Below the pieces are notes generated by a model. It was not told the origin of the DNA. It worked only from the letters and a program-made list of their open reading frames with translations, and made no database searches. DNA of 64,000 bases from an uncultured Eubacteriales bacterium (GTDB taxonomy: Bacteria; Bacillota; Clostridia; Oscillospirales; Ruminococcaceae). The position numbers and the translations under genes are program-made. Position 1 is the first letter of the stretch. Every line of letters starts with the position of its first letter. The stretch covers positions 1 through 64,000 of the forward strand of contig ONMZ01000006.1 of NCBI GenBank assembly GCA_900319075.1, in the 5' to 3' direction. Below are positions 35,204 through 44,593 of the stretch, piece after piece.

Positions 35204-37816
35204 TCACCCTTCTGATACTGCGGCTGTGAAATCGCTGCCGTCAAAGTCCACCTTGATAAGTGAATCCGGCTCGATGTCCTGTGCGATGATCATACGGGCA
35301 ACAAGCGTTTCGATATTGCGCTGTATAAACCTTTTCAGCGGTCTTGCACCGAAATTCTGATCGTACCCCCGTGAGATGACTGCGTCCTTTGCAGCCTCGC
35401 TTACCTGTATTCTGAGATGCTTGCTCTCAAGCCGCTTTTGCAGCTGTTCCAGCATAAGGTCAACTATCTTTCCTATCTGTGAGCGCATAAGGGGCTTGTA
35501 GTAGATTATCTCGTCAAGCCTGTTGAGGAACTCCGGTCTGAACTGCTGGTGAAGAAGTCCGTCTACCTGCTTTCTTGCGCTTTCTGAGATCTCCCCCTGC
35601 TCATTTATGCCCTCAAGGATATACGGCGAGCCCAGATTAGAGGTGAGTATGATTATGGTGTTTTTGAAATCCACCGTCCTGCCCTGAGAATCGGTTATCC
35701 GTCCGTCGTCAAGCACCTGAAGCAGTATGTTGAAAACATCGGGGTGAGCCTTTTCTATCTCGTCAAGCAAAACTACCGAGTATGGCTTTCTGCGGACTGC
35801 CTCGGTAAGCTGTCCGCCCTCCTCGTAGCCCACATATCCCGGAGGCGCTCCGATAAGTCTTGATACGCTGAATTTCTCCATGTATTCGGACATATCTATT
35901 CTTACAATGTTGTTTTCGTCGTCAAAAAGCGCCTGTGCAAGCGCCTTGGCAAGCTCTGTCTTGCCCACTCCCGTAGGACCCAGGAACAGGAAAGAGCCGA
36001 TAGGCTGTGCAGGGTTTGCGATGCCTGCCCGAGAACGGAGTATTGCCTGAGAAACAAGCTCCACCGCCTCGTCCTGACCGATGACCCTCTGGTGGAGAAT
36101 ATCCGGCAGACGCAAAAGCTTGTCACGCTCGCTTTCCACCAGCTTTGAAACAGGTATTCCCGTCCAGCGTCCGATGATACGGGCGATCTCCTCCTCTGTG
36201 ACCTTGTCACGCAAAAGGGTGTTTTTGCTTGCGGACTTTTCAGCCTTTTCCTCCTCCTGTTCAAGCTGTGACTGAAGCTGTGCCATTTTGCCGTATTTAA
36301 GCTCCGCCAGCTTGTTCAGATCGTACTCACGCTCAGCCTTTTCAATGTCCTTTGAGCACTGTTCTATCTCCTCACGGAGCTTTTGCACCTTGGAGATAGC
36401 CGACTTTTCGTTTTCCCACTTTGCCTTCATCTCGCTGAACTGTTCACGCATCTGTGCAAGCTCCTTCTGAACGTCGTGAAGATGCTCCACAGCCAGCTTG
36501 TCGTTTTCTTTTTTCAGCACCGTTTCCTCTATCTCGTGCTGAAGTATCTTACGGCGGATCTCGTCAAGCTCTGTGGGCATAGAGTCCATTTCCGTGCGGA
36601 TAAGGGCGCAAGCCTCGTCCACAAGGTCGATAGCCTTGTCGGGAAGGAACCTGTCGCTGATGTACCTGTTTGAAAGCACAGCCGCCGAAACAAGAGCCTG
36701 GTCCTGGATCTTTACTCCGTGAAATACCTCGTACCTTTCCTTTAATCCACGAAGTATGGAGATCGTGTCCTCTACGGTCGGCTCGCTGACCATTACCGGC
36801 TGAAAACGTCTTTCAAGGGCAGCGTCCTTTTCGATATACTGCCTGTATTCGTTAAGTGTCGTTGCACCGATACAGTGCAGCTCTCCCCTTGCCAGCATAG
36901 GCTTGAGCAGGTTGCCTGCGTCCATAGCACCGTCGCTCTTGCCTGCGCCCACAATGTTATGCAGCTCGTCAATAAACAGTATTATCCTGCCCTCTGACTT
37001 CTTTATCTCCTGCACCACAGCCTTGAAACGCTCCTCAAACTCGCCCCGGTATTTTGCTCCTGCGATAAGCGCACCCATGTCAAGGCTGAAAAGCTGCCTG
37101 TCTTTCAGGTTGTCCGGCACATCGCCGCTGACGATACGCTGAGCAAGCCCCTCGGCGATAGCTGTTTTGCCCACTCCCGGCTCACCGATAAGGCATGGAT
37201 TGTTCTTTGTCTTTCGTGAAAGAATACGTATAACGTTTCTTATCTCGCTGTCACGTCCGATGACCGGGTCAAGCTTGTTTGCCCTTGCCAGCTCCACAAG
37301 ATCCTGACCGTACTTTTTCAGCACATCGTATGTCTCCTCAGGGTTCTGACTGGTGACCTTGGCGTTGCCCCTTACCGATTGGAGCACCTGTAAAAACTCG
37401 TTCTTTGTAAGGTTAAAGGTCTTGAAAAGCCGCTTCATCTCGCTGTTTGGCTGGTTTATCATTCCAAGCATAAGGTGCTCCACCGAAACGAATTCGTCCT
37501 TCATCTGCATAGCGCAGTTCTCAGCGTCCGCCAAAGCCCTGTCAAGCTCGTTTGAGATGTATACCGAATCAGCCTGTCTGCCTCCTGAAATGCTCACCTT
37601 CGGTATACCGTTCACCGACTGGGTCAATGCCAGCTTGAAGTTTTCAGGCTCTATCTCCATTTTTGTCAGCAGCTGAGGTATAAGCCCGTTTTCCTGTGTA
37701 AGCAAAGCCAGCATAAGGTGCTGCTGATCCACCGCCTGGTTGCCGTATGTGGCAGCCACCGACTGTGCGCTCTGCATTGCCTCGATAGATTTCTGTGTCA
37801 GCTTCTGTACATTCAT
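35204..37816 (-). CDS. clpB: ATP-dependent disaggregase ClpB
   Basis: ClpB is a hexameric AAA+ chaperone that rescues aggregated proteins with DnaK. The 870-residue length is standard, with an N-domain (1-150), NBD1 with Walker A GEPGVGKT, a long coiled-coil middle domain (about 410-530) that distinguishes ClpB from ClpC or ClpA, and NBD2 with [15 protein letters not shown] precedes the start at 37816. No CIRCE element is present. The gene lies 47 bp downstream of an RHH regulator gene and probably shares its promoter. Confidence 0.97.
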   Translation of the reverse strand: MNVQKLTQKSIEAMQSAQSVAATYGNQAVDQQHLMLALLTQENGLIPQLLTKMEIEPENFKLALTQSVNGIPKVSISGGRQADSVYISNELDRALADAENCAMQMKDEFVSVEHLMLGMINQPNSEMKRLFKTFNLTKNEFLQVLQSVRGNAKVTSQNPEETYDVLKKYGQDLVELARANKLDPVIGRDSEIRNVIRILSRKTKNNPCLIGEPGVGKTAIAEGLAQRIVSGDVPDNLKDRQLFSLDMGALIAGAKYRGEFEERFKAVVQEIKKSEGRIILFIDELHNIVGAGKSDGAMDAGNLLKPMLARGELHCIGATTLNEYRQYIEKDAALERRFQPVMVSEPTVEDTISILRGLKERYEVFHGVKIQDQALVSAAVLSNRYISDRFLPDKAIDLVDEACALIRTEMDSMPTELDEIRRKILQHEIEETVLKKENDKLAVEHLHDVQKELAQMREQFSEMKAKWENEKSAISKVQKLREEIEQCSKDIEKAEREYDLNKLAELKYGKMAQLQSQLEQEEEKAEKSASKNTLLRDKVTEEEIARIIGRWTGIPVSKLVESERDKLLRLPDILHQRVIGQDEAVELVSQAILRSRAGIANPAQPIGSFLFLGPTGVGKTELAKALAQALFDDENNIVRIDMSEYMEKFSVSRLIGAPPGYVGYEEGGQLTEAVRRKPYSVVLLDEIEKAHPDVFNILLQVLDDGRITDSQGRTVDFKNTIIILTSNLGSPYILEGINEQGEISESARKQVDGLLHQQFRPEFLNRLDEIIYYKPLMRSQIGKIVDLMLEQLQKRLESKHLRIQVSEAAKDAVISRGYDQNFGARPLKRFIQRNIETLVARMIIAQDIEPDSLIKVDFDGSDFTAAVSEG

Positions 37817-37863
37817 TTTACATTTCTCCTTTCTGCGATCCCTGCCCCCCGGGCAAGGTGATA

Positions 37864-38520
37864 TTATAAGATAAGCACCCCTTGGTCAAGGTACTTTTTG
37901 TACGTCTGCTCCGTGAGCCTTGCCGCCCTCTGTGGGTCGTCAAGGTTGTCAAAATACTTTTGTATGCACCCGTCTATAAGCCTGATATAACGCCCGATGG
38001 CGATCCCGATCTCCCGGTCGCTAAGCCTTTCCTGTGCAGGGGAATAAAAGTCCCTTGTGAAGCAGCCCTGAGATATGCTGCCGGGAAAGCCCCCGGTGAA
38101 AAGGTGGGAAAGGTTAGCCTTTTCAAGCTCTCTCCAAAGGGTGAAAAAGCTTTCCATAAGCCCGATAAGATTTTCCGAGGTGGTCCTCAGCCTTACTTTA
38201 AGGCTTCCCACCTTGCCGCCTGTGTCCCTTTCAAGCTCCACCGAGTAGCGAATGGTGGGTTTATACTTGTATTCCAGCATACTCTTGATAGACATCCTTG
38301 AGCTGCTTTGCCTGTCTATAAGCTGAAAGTGGCTGTCTATAAGGCTCTGCATTGCGGAAAAAATACTCTCCATACGCATCTGCGGCGTGTCAAGCTCCAC
38401 CTTCTGGGCGAGTATCGTGTTTATAAGATTGCTCCTGCTGGTGCTCATTGAGTGTGCAAGTTTGTCCACCGCATTCACCACATCGTCGTCAAGCACCAGG
38501 CTGTATACGCTTTTACCCAT
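37864..38520 (-). CDS. Ribbon-helix-helix regulator upstream of clpB
   Basis: This 218-residue protein has an N-terminal RHH (CopG/MetJ-like) domain in residues 1-45: a short strand VYSLVLDDDVV followed by two helices with MSTSRSNLINTIL. The remaining 170 residues form an uncharacterised helical domain rich in aromatic and charged residues. RHH proteins bind tandem operators as dimers, and a matching direct repeat lies next to the promoter. Gene order suggests that it controls itself and clpB. The sensor function of the C-terminal domain is unknown. Confidence 0.75.
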   Translation of the reverse strand: MGKSVYSLVLDDDVVNAVDKLAHSMSTSRSNLINTILAQKVELDTPQMRMESIFSAMQSLIDSHFQLIDRQSSSRMSIKSMLEYKYKPTIRYSVELERDTGGKVGSLKVRLRTTSENLIGLMESFFTLWRELEKANLSHLFTGGFPGSISQGCFTRDFYSPAQERLSDREIGIAIGRYIRLIDGCIQKYFDNLDDPQRAARLTEQTYKKYLDQGVLIL

Positions 38521-38549
38521 GACCTTCCCTCCTTTTTCCTCTGTAAACT

Positions 38550-38577
38550 ATTGTACCACAATTAAATAATTTGTCAA
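38550..38577 (-). promoter_or_regulatory. Sigma-A promoter of the RHH-clpB operon
   Basis: Minus-strand TTGACA (38572-38577), a 16-bp spacer and TACAAT (38550-38555), about 30 bp upstream of the regulator gene. Confidence 0.75.
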
Positions 38578-38579
38578 TA

Positions 38580-38613
38580 GAATTATATAACTTTGTCTAC
38601 GAATTATATAACT
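38580..38613. promoter_or_regulatory. Direct-repeat operator next to the RHH-clpB promoter
   Basis: GAATTATATAACT occurs twice, at 38580-38592 and 38601-38613, exactly 21 bp apart (two helical turns). Each copy contains the palindrome TTATATAA. It abuts the -35 element from upstream. Confidence 0.7.
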
Positions 38614-38667
38614 GCACAAAAACAGTTTCCCCTTTTTGGTGACATTTATGCATCTTTGCCCCAGCCA

Positions 38668-38680
38668 CCTTGCAAGGATA
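38668..38680. repeat. Copy of the TGCAAGGATA repeat core
   Basis: The palindrome CCTTGCAAGG followed by ATA, flanked by CCCCA and TGGGG, matches the core of the inverted repeat at 77-477. The rest of 38614-38795 shows no gene. Confidence 0.35.
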
Positions 38681-38795
38681 ACGTGGGGGTAACACAAATA
38701 AAAAAATAGCCTGTGTACCTATCGGTTATAGCCGGCGGTATTAGCTATCACTTTCTTGCTTCTTAGCGGCGTTTAAGTGACGTGTTTGCAAACAT

Positions 38796-38823
38796 AAAAC
38801 CACCGGAATTACCGGTGGTTTTG
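38796..38823 (-). terminator. Terminator after the acyltransferase-CapA-SGNH gene
   Basis: AAAACCACCGG (38796-38806) pairs with CCGGTGGTTTT (38812-38822). It is nearly identical to the hairpin at 41957-41985. Confidence 0.85.
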
Positions 38824-38838
38824 TTTATAATGGATATT

Positions 38839-41700
38839 CTATTTTGCGCTCAGCACCGCCTGAGAATACATCTCAACGCCCTTTGATGCATTAGGGTGGA
38901 TATGATCCAGCAGGAATATCCTATCGGGATAGTAGGTCAGCTTTTCTTTTATATAGCCGTTTGCGTTTATAAAGCCGAGGGACTTTTCCTTGCAGTATTT
39001 TTCAAGGGCATCGCTATACTGTTCATTCATTTCGGTTTTTTCGCTGAAATCCAGCTTGGTATAAGGGTCGCCGTCGGTGGAATACCATGGCGCAATGAAG
39101 ATAAATTCAGCCGTCGGGGACTTTTCAGCGAGCTTGCTTCGCAGCTTTTCGATGCTTTTTGTATAATCCTCCGCCGTCATTGCACACATACTTTCGTCAC
39201 GGTAGCGCACATCGTTGGTGCCCACTGCGATAACGTAAAGATCGGCTTTTGGTATCTCATCGGTGCGCTGTACCATATAGGAAGTGGTGCAGCTGCCCTT
39301 TGAATAGTTTTGTATCTTTTTATCCTTGAAATTTTCAGCTATAGGCTCATACCAGGGGCAGCCGCCGTTTTTAGTGCCCTCGGTAACGCTGTCACCGATA
39401 AAGCAGACGGAATCGGCTTTTTTCAGCTTGGTGTAAAGCAGCCCGTTTTTCATATCAGAGTCTATCTGAACGGGGGCGGTTTTTGTTCTTATAAAGCCGT
39501 TTTCGTCAAAATAATATCTTTTCTGAGCAGATGAAGCATTTATGGCGTTGCCGAAAACCACCTTTGTAACGGTATCGTTTGCGACATCTGCACGCAGGAT
39601 ATCGTCGGTGGTGAGCTGTTTTCTCAGCTCCGCATTGTTCATTATCTCATACACGGGCACTGCACGGAAATTGCCCTGCGCCATTGCGTGAGTGTAAAGG
39701 GGGACAACGCTTCCGCCGATGACTTTTTTGGTAGTGCGGTCGATATAAACATCGGTCAGCATACTTGTATCGCCCTGATTATCACGGTAGACGTTTGCAA
39801 AGTTGCCGGGGCAATAGGCTGTGAAAACCGTCCTGTCGTCCTTCTTTTCCAAAAGTGCAGGTTCAACAACGTGGGGGTGGTCGCCCAGGATTATATCAGC
39901 GCCGTTGTCCTTGAAGATATTGAACCAAACGAGCTGTTCCTCTTGGGGATCGTTGTCAAACTGTGTGCCGATATGGGGAAGCACCACGATCAGATCGGGT
40001 GAAAGGGCTTTTGCCTGTTTAAAGTCCTCCTCCACCTGAGCTTTGAGCTTTTCAAAGGTATTGCCGCTCATACCCGATGCAACGGATGTGATGTAAGAAT
40101 ACTCCCCTTCGATGAGCTTATTGTTGTCCACGTAGTTGCTGCCGTAGGTATATGACAAAACTGCAAGTTTCAGTCCGTCTTTTTCTATGATCTTTATGCG
40201 ATCATTCTGCTTATCCTTGGCGCTGCGGTAGGAACCTGTGTGGTCAAGCCCTATTTTGTCAAGAACGTCCAGCGTCCGCATTGCGCCCTTTTCGCCCTTA
40301 TCCAGCAGGTGGTTGTTGGCTGTTGTCACAAGGTCAAATCCCGAGTCTTTTACGGCTTGGGCAAACGAATCGGGAAAATTCAGGTAAAGCTCTTTGTTGT
40401 CGTCAAAGTTGCCTGTTGAATAGCCTGCTTCTGCGCCAGCCATAGGACCTTCAAAAACGCCTATGGCAAGGTCTGCCGAGGAGATATAGGGCTTTGCATA
40501 TTCAAACACATCGGTAAAATCGTAGTCCTTGCCGTTATAGGCACGCTTTACCTGATCTTCAAGCAATATCAGGTCGCCTGCAAAGGTTATCCTGAAAGCA
40601 CTGTCAAACTCCTTTTGCTTGTCATCGGTCATTGTCGGGTACAGCACATCGGTGCTTTGCTGTTCGGAGGCTATCTCTTCTTCCTCGTCCTCGTTGAATA
40701 TATACTTCTGATAGTAATTCACCACTACCGAAGCCACAAATCCCAGCGCAACGCACAGCGCTGCCAGCTTTGAAAGGTCAAAGCGTGTTTTCTTTCCTTT
40801 GCCGGTAAATATATTTGCACCTGCTGCAAGGAACATATTAAGATATTTGCAGACAAAATCGTTGCCGAAAACAAGGCATATCACAACGGCTGCCCCTGCA
40901 GCGATAAGCATTATCACGGGTACAGACAGCTTGCCGATACGGTCGCTGAGAAGCAGGGTGACGGGTCTGTGCAGAATAAATATCCAAAGTGAATTTCTGC
41001 CAAACATCGTCAGAAGCGGAAGCTTTCTGTTGGGGGCAAGGCAGCGCAGGGCGTAGATCGCCGAAAAGGCGATGATATAAAGAACGATCCTGCCAAAGGC
41101 GTCCTTGGGACCTGCGTAAGACGCCATCTGAAGGTCCCCATCTTTGTACTCAAAGAATATCCTTGCCGCAACTGCTGCGCCTGATGTTAGGGCAAACAAA
41201 AGCAGTCCCAGGGGTGCTCTTTTTGAATACTTTTTATTTATAAGCTCTTCGCTTTTCTGTGTGCTCAGCTGGTAGCCCAACATATAGTATGGGTAAAAAC
41301 CGATCATCCTTGCGGCAGAGAAGGTGTTGTCTATGCTCGGGTAAAAGCCTGCAAAAAGCGCAACGGCGAAAAGTATCAGGTTTATCTCTTTGAACTTTGC
41401 TATGTGGTGTGCAGTCAGGCGCCACACTATCAGCGCAAGCAGATACCAGAACGAATACATAGGTACAAGCAGCGATTCAAATCCATAGATGAAGCCGACA
41501 ATGCTATTGAAAATAAAGTAAAGGAATATCAGCTTGACTATGCTTTCAAGGCTGTGCGACTTTTCGCTCTTACCGAAATAGCCCGAAATAAAGACGAATG
41601 CAGGCATATGGAAAATATAGATATAGTCTACCGTCCTGTCTATATGAGGGGAACTCAGCTGAAGCTGATAGATCACGTGTGCAAATACAACGAGCAGCAT
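38839..41700 (-). CDS. Three-domain membrane acyltransferase / CapA / SGNH hydrolase
   Basis: The 953-residue frame has three parts. Residues 1-330 are an acyltransferase-3 (OafA-like) polytopic membrane domain with AYWDNLKG just upstream and VVFAHV at the start. Residues about 368-670 are a CapA/PgsA-type metallophosphatase-like domain (FAGDLILL, TTANNHLLDKG, LGDHPHVVEP). Residues about 760-953 are an SGNH/GDSL esterase (GDSVTEG, GTNDVR, DHIHPN). The protein probably O-acetylates or edits an extracellular polymer. A well-placed AAAAGGAGG precedes an ATG at 41760, but codon 7 of that frame is TGA (41740-41742). Translation may restart at 41700, where AAAGG precedes the ATG. Confidence 0.85.
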   Translation of the reverse strand: MLLVVFAHVIYQLQLSSPHIDRTVDYIYIFHMPAFVFISGYFGKSEKSHSLESIVKLIFLYFIFNSIVGFIYGFESLLVPMYSFWYLLALIVWRLTAHHIAKFKEINLILFAVALFAGFYPSIDNTFSAARMIGFYPYYMLGYQLSTQKSEELINKKYSKRAPLGLLLFALTSGAAVAARIFFEYKDGDLQMASYAGPKDAFGRIVLYIIAFSAIYALRCLAPNRKLPLLTMFGRNSLWIFILHRPVTLLLSDRIGKLSVPVIMLIAAGAAVVICLVFGNDFVCKYLNMFLAAGANIFTGKGKKTRFDLSKLAALCVALGFVASVVVNYYQKYIFNEDEEEEIASEQQSTDVLYPTMTDDKQKEFDSAFRITFAGDLILLEDQVKRAYNGKDYDFTDVFEYAKPYISSADLAIGVFEGPMAGAEAGYSTGNFDDNKELYLNFPDSFAQAVKDSGFDLVTTANNHLLDKGEKGAMRTLDVLDKIGLDHTGSYRSAKDKQNDRIKIIEKDGLKLAVLSYTYGSNYVDNNKLIEGEYSYITSVASGMSGNTFEKLKAQVEEDFKQAKALSPDLIVVLPHIGTQFDNDPQEEQLVWFNIFKDNGADIILGDHPHVVEPALLEKKDDRTVFTAYCPGNFANVYRDNQGDTSMLTDVYIDRTTKKVIGGSVVPLYTHAMAQGNFRAVPVYEIMNNAELRKQLTTDDILRADVANDTVTKVVFGNAINASSAQKRYYFDENGFIRTKTAPVQIDSDMKNGLLYTKLKKADSVCFIGDSVTEGTKNGGCPWYEPIAENFKDKKIQNYSKGSCTTSYMVQRTDEIPKADLYVIAVGTNDVRYRDESMCAMTAEDYTKSIEKLRSKLAEKSPTAEFIFIAPWYSTDGDPYTKLDFSEKTEMNEQYSDALEKYCKEKSLGFINANGYIKEKLTYYPDRIFLLDHIHPNASKGVEMYSQAVLSAK

Positions 41701-41820
41701 GAGCAGACCTTTCAGGTTATCCCAATAGGCACTTCGCTGTCACGGCTTGGTTGTGTTCATATTATTTGTTGTCCTCCTTTTGGCGGAATTAGATCTCTCG
41801 TTCAGACTTTAAGTCAGTAC

Positions 41821-41849
41821 TATTTTAGCAGATAATCCGCTTCAAGTCA
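41821..41849 (-). promoter_or_regulatory. Sigma-A promoter of the three-domain gene
   Basis: Minus-strand TTGACT (41844-41849), a 17-bp spacer and TAAAAT (41821-41826). The transcript would include the ATG at 41760 and its ribosome site. Confidence 0.65.
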
Positions 41850-41956
41850 AACACTAATAAAGAGAAATGATCTATTTGTTTTCAAAAATCAACCTCTATC
41901 CTCTTGCCTCTATACTCTAGATTCCAGAGACAGTCAAGGGATAAGTTTGCAAAAAT

Positions 41957-41985
41957 AAAACCACCGGCATTACCGGTGGCTTTTG
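41957..41985 (-). terminator. Terminator after the S11 carboxypeptidase gene
   Basis: CCACCGG (41961-41967) pairs with CCGGTGG (41973-41979), with flanking A and T runs. Together with the preceding GTTTGCAAA it is a near duplicate of the terminator region at 38785-38823. Confidence 0.8.
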
Positions 41986-41997
41986 TGCTTATATTGT

Positions 41998-43131
41998 TTA
42001 TGCTGCTTTGGCGGTCGTTGTGGTTGCCGGGGCAGGTGCATCTGCTGCTCCGGGCACTTTAGCCTTGCTTCCGGGGACGTATTTTTCATACATGGATATG
42101 GTCTCCCCTCCGCAGGTTGCGGCTGTTGAACTTTTGGAGATTATGCAGCAATAGGTATGGCCGTTGGCAGTATCCTTTGCAAAGGTCGCCATTGCAAAGC
42201 CTGCTTCATTGGTATAGCCGGTCTTACCGCCGGTTATGGAGATACTGTCGTCGTTTGAGCCGTTGCCGTTTTTATCAATAAAGAATCCGCTTATTCTTCC
42301 AAGGACTGTACTTTGAATCTCGATACCGGTGGGGTGCTGCTGTGTTTGCCCGGTGGTATACTTCATGGTATTGAGCACCTTTTTGCAGGTCACGTTATGG
42401 TTTGCGACTTTCATTATAACAGCCAGGTCCCCAAGGGTAGTATAGTGCTTTTCGTCATGCAGACCGGTGGTATTTGTAAAGTGGGTATTTTTAAGCCCCA
42501 GCTCCTGGACACGCTTATTCATAAGCTCCAGAAACTTTTCCTTTGAGCCGGCTATGACATTTTCAAGTCCCACGCAGGCATCTGCACCGCTGGGAAGAAC
42601 AGCTGCATAGAGAAGGTCGGTCACGCTCACCTTTTCTCCCGGCTTGAAGCCTGCCATTGAAGCGTCTTCACCCTCCAAGGGAGCCAGATCCTCCGCCTTA
42701 AAGGTATATGTATCGTCGTAGGATTTTGCATTTTCGCAGGCAACCAGCAACGTCATTACTTTTGTAAGGGATGCGGGATAGATCCGCAGATCCATATTGC
42801 TGCCGGCAAGGATAACATCATCATCAAGGTCTGCAAGCAATGTAGCCTGGGAGGTGAGTCCCTTTATGTCCGTCTTTTTAAAGTCGGCACTTTCTTTTAT
42901 ATACAGATCCACTTCCTTCGGGGTTTCCGGCACGGGGGCGGTCACGGCGGTGGTTGTTGTTACGACCTCGTTTTTCTTGACCTGGGGATTATCTTCGGTT
43001 TCCTTTATATCGTTTCGTCCACCCAGCATCATTACTATTGCGCCGATACCGATAAGGATTATCATTATAAGCACCGCCACCAATGCGGCATTGCCGTTTC
43101 TGTTATTCTTCAAACTTGTCCTTCCCTTCAT
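41998..43131 (-). CDS. D-alanyl-D-alanine carboxypeptidase (S11), membrane-anchored
   Basis: This 377-residue envelope enzyme has an N-terminal membrane anchor (about 14-36), a Thr/Pro linker and an S11 domain. The catalytic SxxK is intact in PASLTKVMT and KTG in GGKTGYT, while the second motif reads SGADA where many relatives have SGNDA. It should remove terminal D-Ala from peptidoglycan. Its ATG overlaps the TGA of the CBS gene (ATGA), so translation is coupled. The Thr/Ala/Pro-rich C-terminal tail is unusual. Confidence 0.92.
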   Translation of the reverse strand: MKGRTSLKNNRNGNAALVAVLIMIILIGIGAIVMMLGGRNDIKETEDNPQVKKNEVVTTTTAVTAPVPETPKEVDLYIKESADFKKTDIKGLTSQATLLADLDDDVILAGSNMDLRIYPASLTKVMTLLVACENAKSYDDTYTFKAEDLAPLEGEDASMAGFKPGEKVSVTDLLYAAVLPSGADACVGLENVIAGSKEKFLELMNKRVQELGLKNTHFTNTTGLHDEKHYTTLGDLAVIMKVANHNVTCKKVLNTMKYTTGQTQQHPTGIEIQSTVLGRISGFFIDKNGNGSNDDSISITGGKTGYTNEAGFAMATFAKDTANGHTYCCIISKSSTAATCGGETISMYEKYVPGSKAKVPGAADAPAPATTTTAKAA

Positions 43132-43586
43132 TTATTATTATCCCACTGAGGGATATCATATTCCTGCATTTCTTCCGGTTTTGCCAGTTTGCTGTGGCAA
43201 TACCTGAGCACATCGCTTCTGGTGATTATGCCGATGAACATTTTTCTGTCGTCGATAACAGGGACAAAGTTCTGGTTCACCAGCATCAGTATCACATCAT
43301 CTATGGTGGCACTTATCACCACAGGCTTTACTTCAATATTACGCTTTACCTGCACATCGCCAACGGTGAACTCTTCAAGCTCTCTGCGTGTACACACAGA
43401 CTTGTTCACCATAAACCACATAAGGTCTCCCTCGGAAAGAGTCTTTACATACTCCCCTTCACGGCTGATAACGGGTATAGCCGTAAAGCCGTGGTTTTCC
43501 ATTATCTCCAGAGCCTGGCGGCAGGTGCTGTCGCTGTAGACATAATCTATCAGCGCTTTGGGATGAAGCAGCTGTATTATATTCAT
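43128..43586 (-). CDS. CBS-domain-pair protein
   Basis: This 152-residue protein consists of two CBS repeats (about 15-70 and 80-140; the second ends in GIITRSDVLRY), a module that binds adenosyl nucleotides such as AMP, ATP or c-di-AMP. No catalytic domain is attached. It resembles stand-alone regulatory CBS proteins of Firmicutes. It is coupled by ATGA overlap to the D,D-carboxypeptidase and lies 19 bp downstream of a lipoprotein gene, suggesting nucleotide-responsive control of an envelope function. Confidence 0.88.
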   Translation of the reverse strand: MNIIQLLHPKALIDYVYSDSTCRQALEIMENHGFTAIPVISREGEYVKTLSEGDLMWFMVNKSVCTRRELEEFTVGDVQVKRNIEVKPVVISATIDDVILMLVNQNFVPVIDDRKMFIGIITRSDVLRYCHSKLAKPEEMQEYDIPQWDNNK

Positions 43587-43605
43587 TATCTTTCACCTTA
43601 AAGTA

Positions 43606-44529
43606 TTATTTTTCCGCTGTCTTAGCGCCTGCGGCGATGACCGCAGAGGCAAAGTCGCTGTAAGAAACGCTCTTGAGGTCGTAGGTGGTAAGACCAACGT
43701 CATAAAGGGTATCGTTGGTTATTTTATTATCCCTCATTACCTGACGGCAGAATTCTTCACGCTTTTCATCGGTGAAACCCTCAAAATGAACATAGCCCTT
43801 ATCCGTAAGCTCCTTCTCGCTGAAGGCCGGCACATTGACAGGCGCTGCACTCATTTTCTCGATCTCCCTGGTCTCGACCTGGTTATCTCTGCCCTCGATG
43901 GAATAGGTCACGGTGTACTTTTTCAGCTCTCCCGTGGTCTTATCAAAGTAAAAGTCCAGTACTGTAATATATGTGCCGGCGGTATAGGTATATTCCTCCG
44001 CATCGTATTTTTTTGATTCCTCCGGGTCTATATGGGTCTTTGTAGGCTCAAGAGACTGTTTCACCGTCTGGACGATAAGGTTGCCTGTGGGATCGTCGTT
44101 TATCTCCCCCACTTTTCTGGAAAAGGCTTTGGTCTTATCATCGTATCTGTATGTAGTATTTCCGGTGCAGACCACATATGACTTTATGTCCCCGTAGTCG
44201 GTCGTCTGTCTGATTATGCCCTTATCTTTTGATAGGGTGATCTTTGCATCTCTGCCGATGCCTTTTACGGTGCAGACATATTCATAAGACGGGTTCTCAA
44301 AAAAAGCAGCCGCCTTTTTTATCTTTTCTCCCATGACCTTTTCTTCCGGCTTGCTTTCGCTTTGGGAAGAACTATTTTCTGAGGTGCTCTCAGAAGAGGT
44401 CTGAGATGAACTTTCGCTGTCCGTGCCGGATGAGCTTTCGCTGTCTGATGAGCTTGATTTTGCACAGGCAGCTGCAAACAGGGAAAGGGCAGCGGTAAAT
44501 ATCAGAATCGTTTTTCTCAATTTATCCAT
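43606..44529 (-). CDS. Lipoprotein of unknown function, Ser-rich linker
   Basis: This 307-residue protein has a lipoprotein signal peptide ending in FAAAC (Cys about 22), a long Ser/Glu/Thr linker (about 24-65) and a beta-rich domain (about 66-240) that resembles LolA-like or DUF-type lipid-binding folds in style only. A helical C-terminal region follows. AAAGGA precedes the start. It is the first gene of the lipoprotein-CBS-carboxypeptidase operon with its own promoter, so an envelope-surface role is likely. Confidence 0.85.
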   Translation of the reverse strand: MDKLRKTILIFTAALSLFAAACAKSSSSDSESSSGTDSESSSQTSSESTSENSSSQSESKPEEKVMGEKIKKAAAFFENPSYEYVCTVKGIGRDAKITLSKDKGIIRQTTDYGDIKSYVVCTGNTTYRYDDKTKAFSRKVGEINDDPTGNLIVQTVKQSLEPTKTHIDPEESKKYDAEEYTYTAGTYITVLDFYFDKTTGELKKYTVTYSIEGRDNQVETREIEKMSAAPVNVPAFSEKELTDKGYVHFEGFTDEKREEFCRQVMRDNKITNDTLYDVGLTTYDLKSVSYSDFASAVIAAGAKTAEK

Positions 44530-44593
44530 AAGTCATCCTTTTTTCATATCACACTTTCAGGGTACGCAGCAAGGCACACCCATACACTTTAAG

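Noticed and set aside
37817..38640. CIRCE or CtsR box controlling clpB
   Set aside because: No TTAGCACTC-N9-GAGTGCTAA and no GGTCAAA-type repeat is present; the visible operator is an unrelated direct repeat.
41740..41742. TGA read as an amino acid (recoding or selenocysteine)
   Set aside because: TGA ends several other clearly complete genes in the window, and no selenocysteine-type hairpin follows this codon; a nonsense change or restart is simpler.
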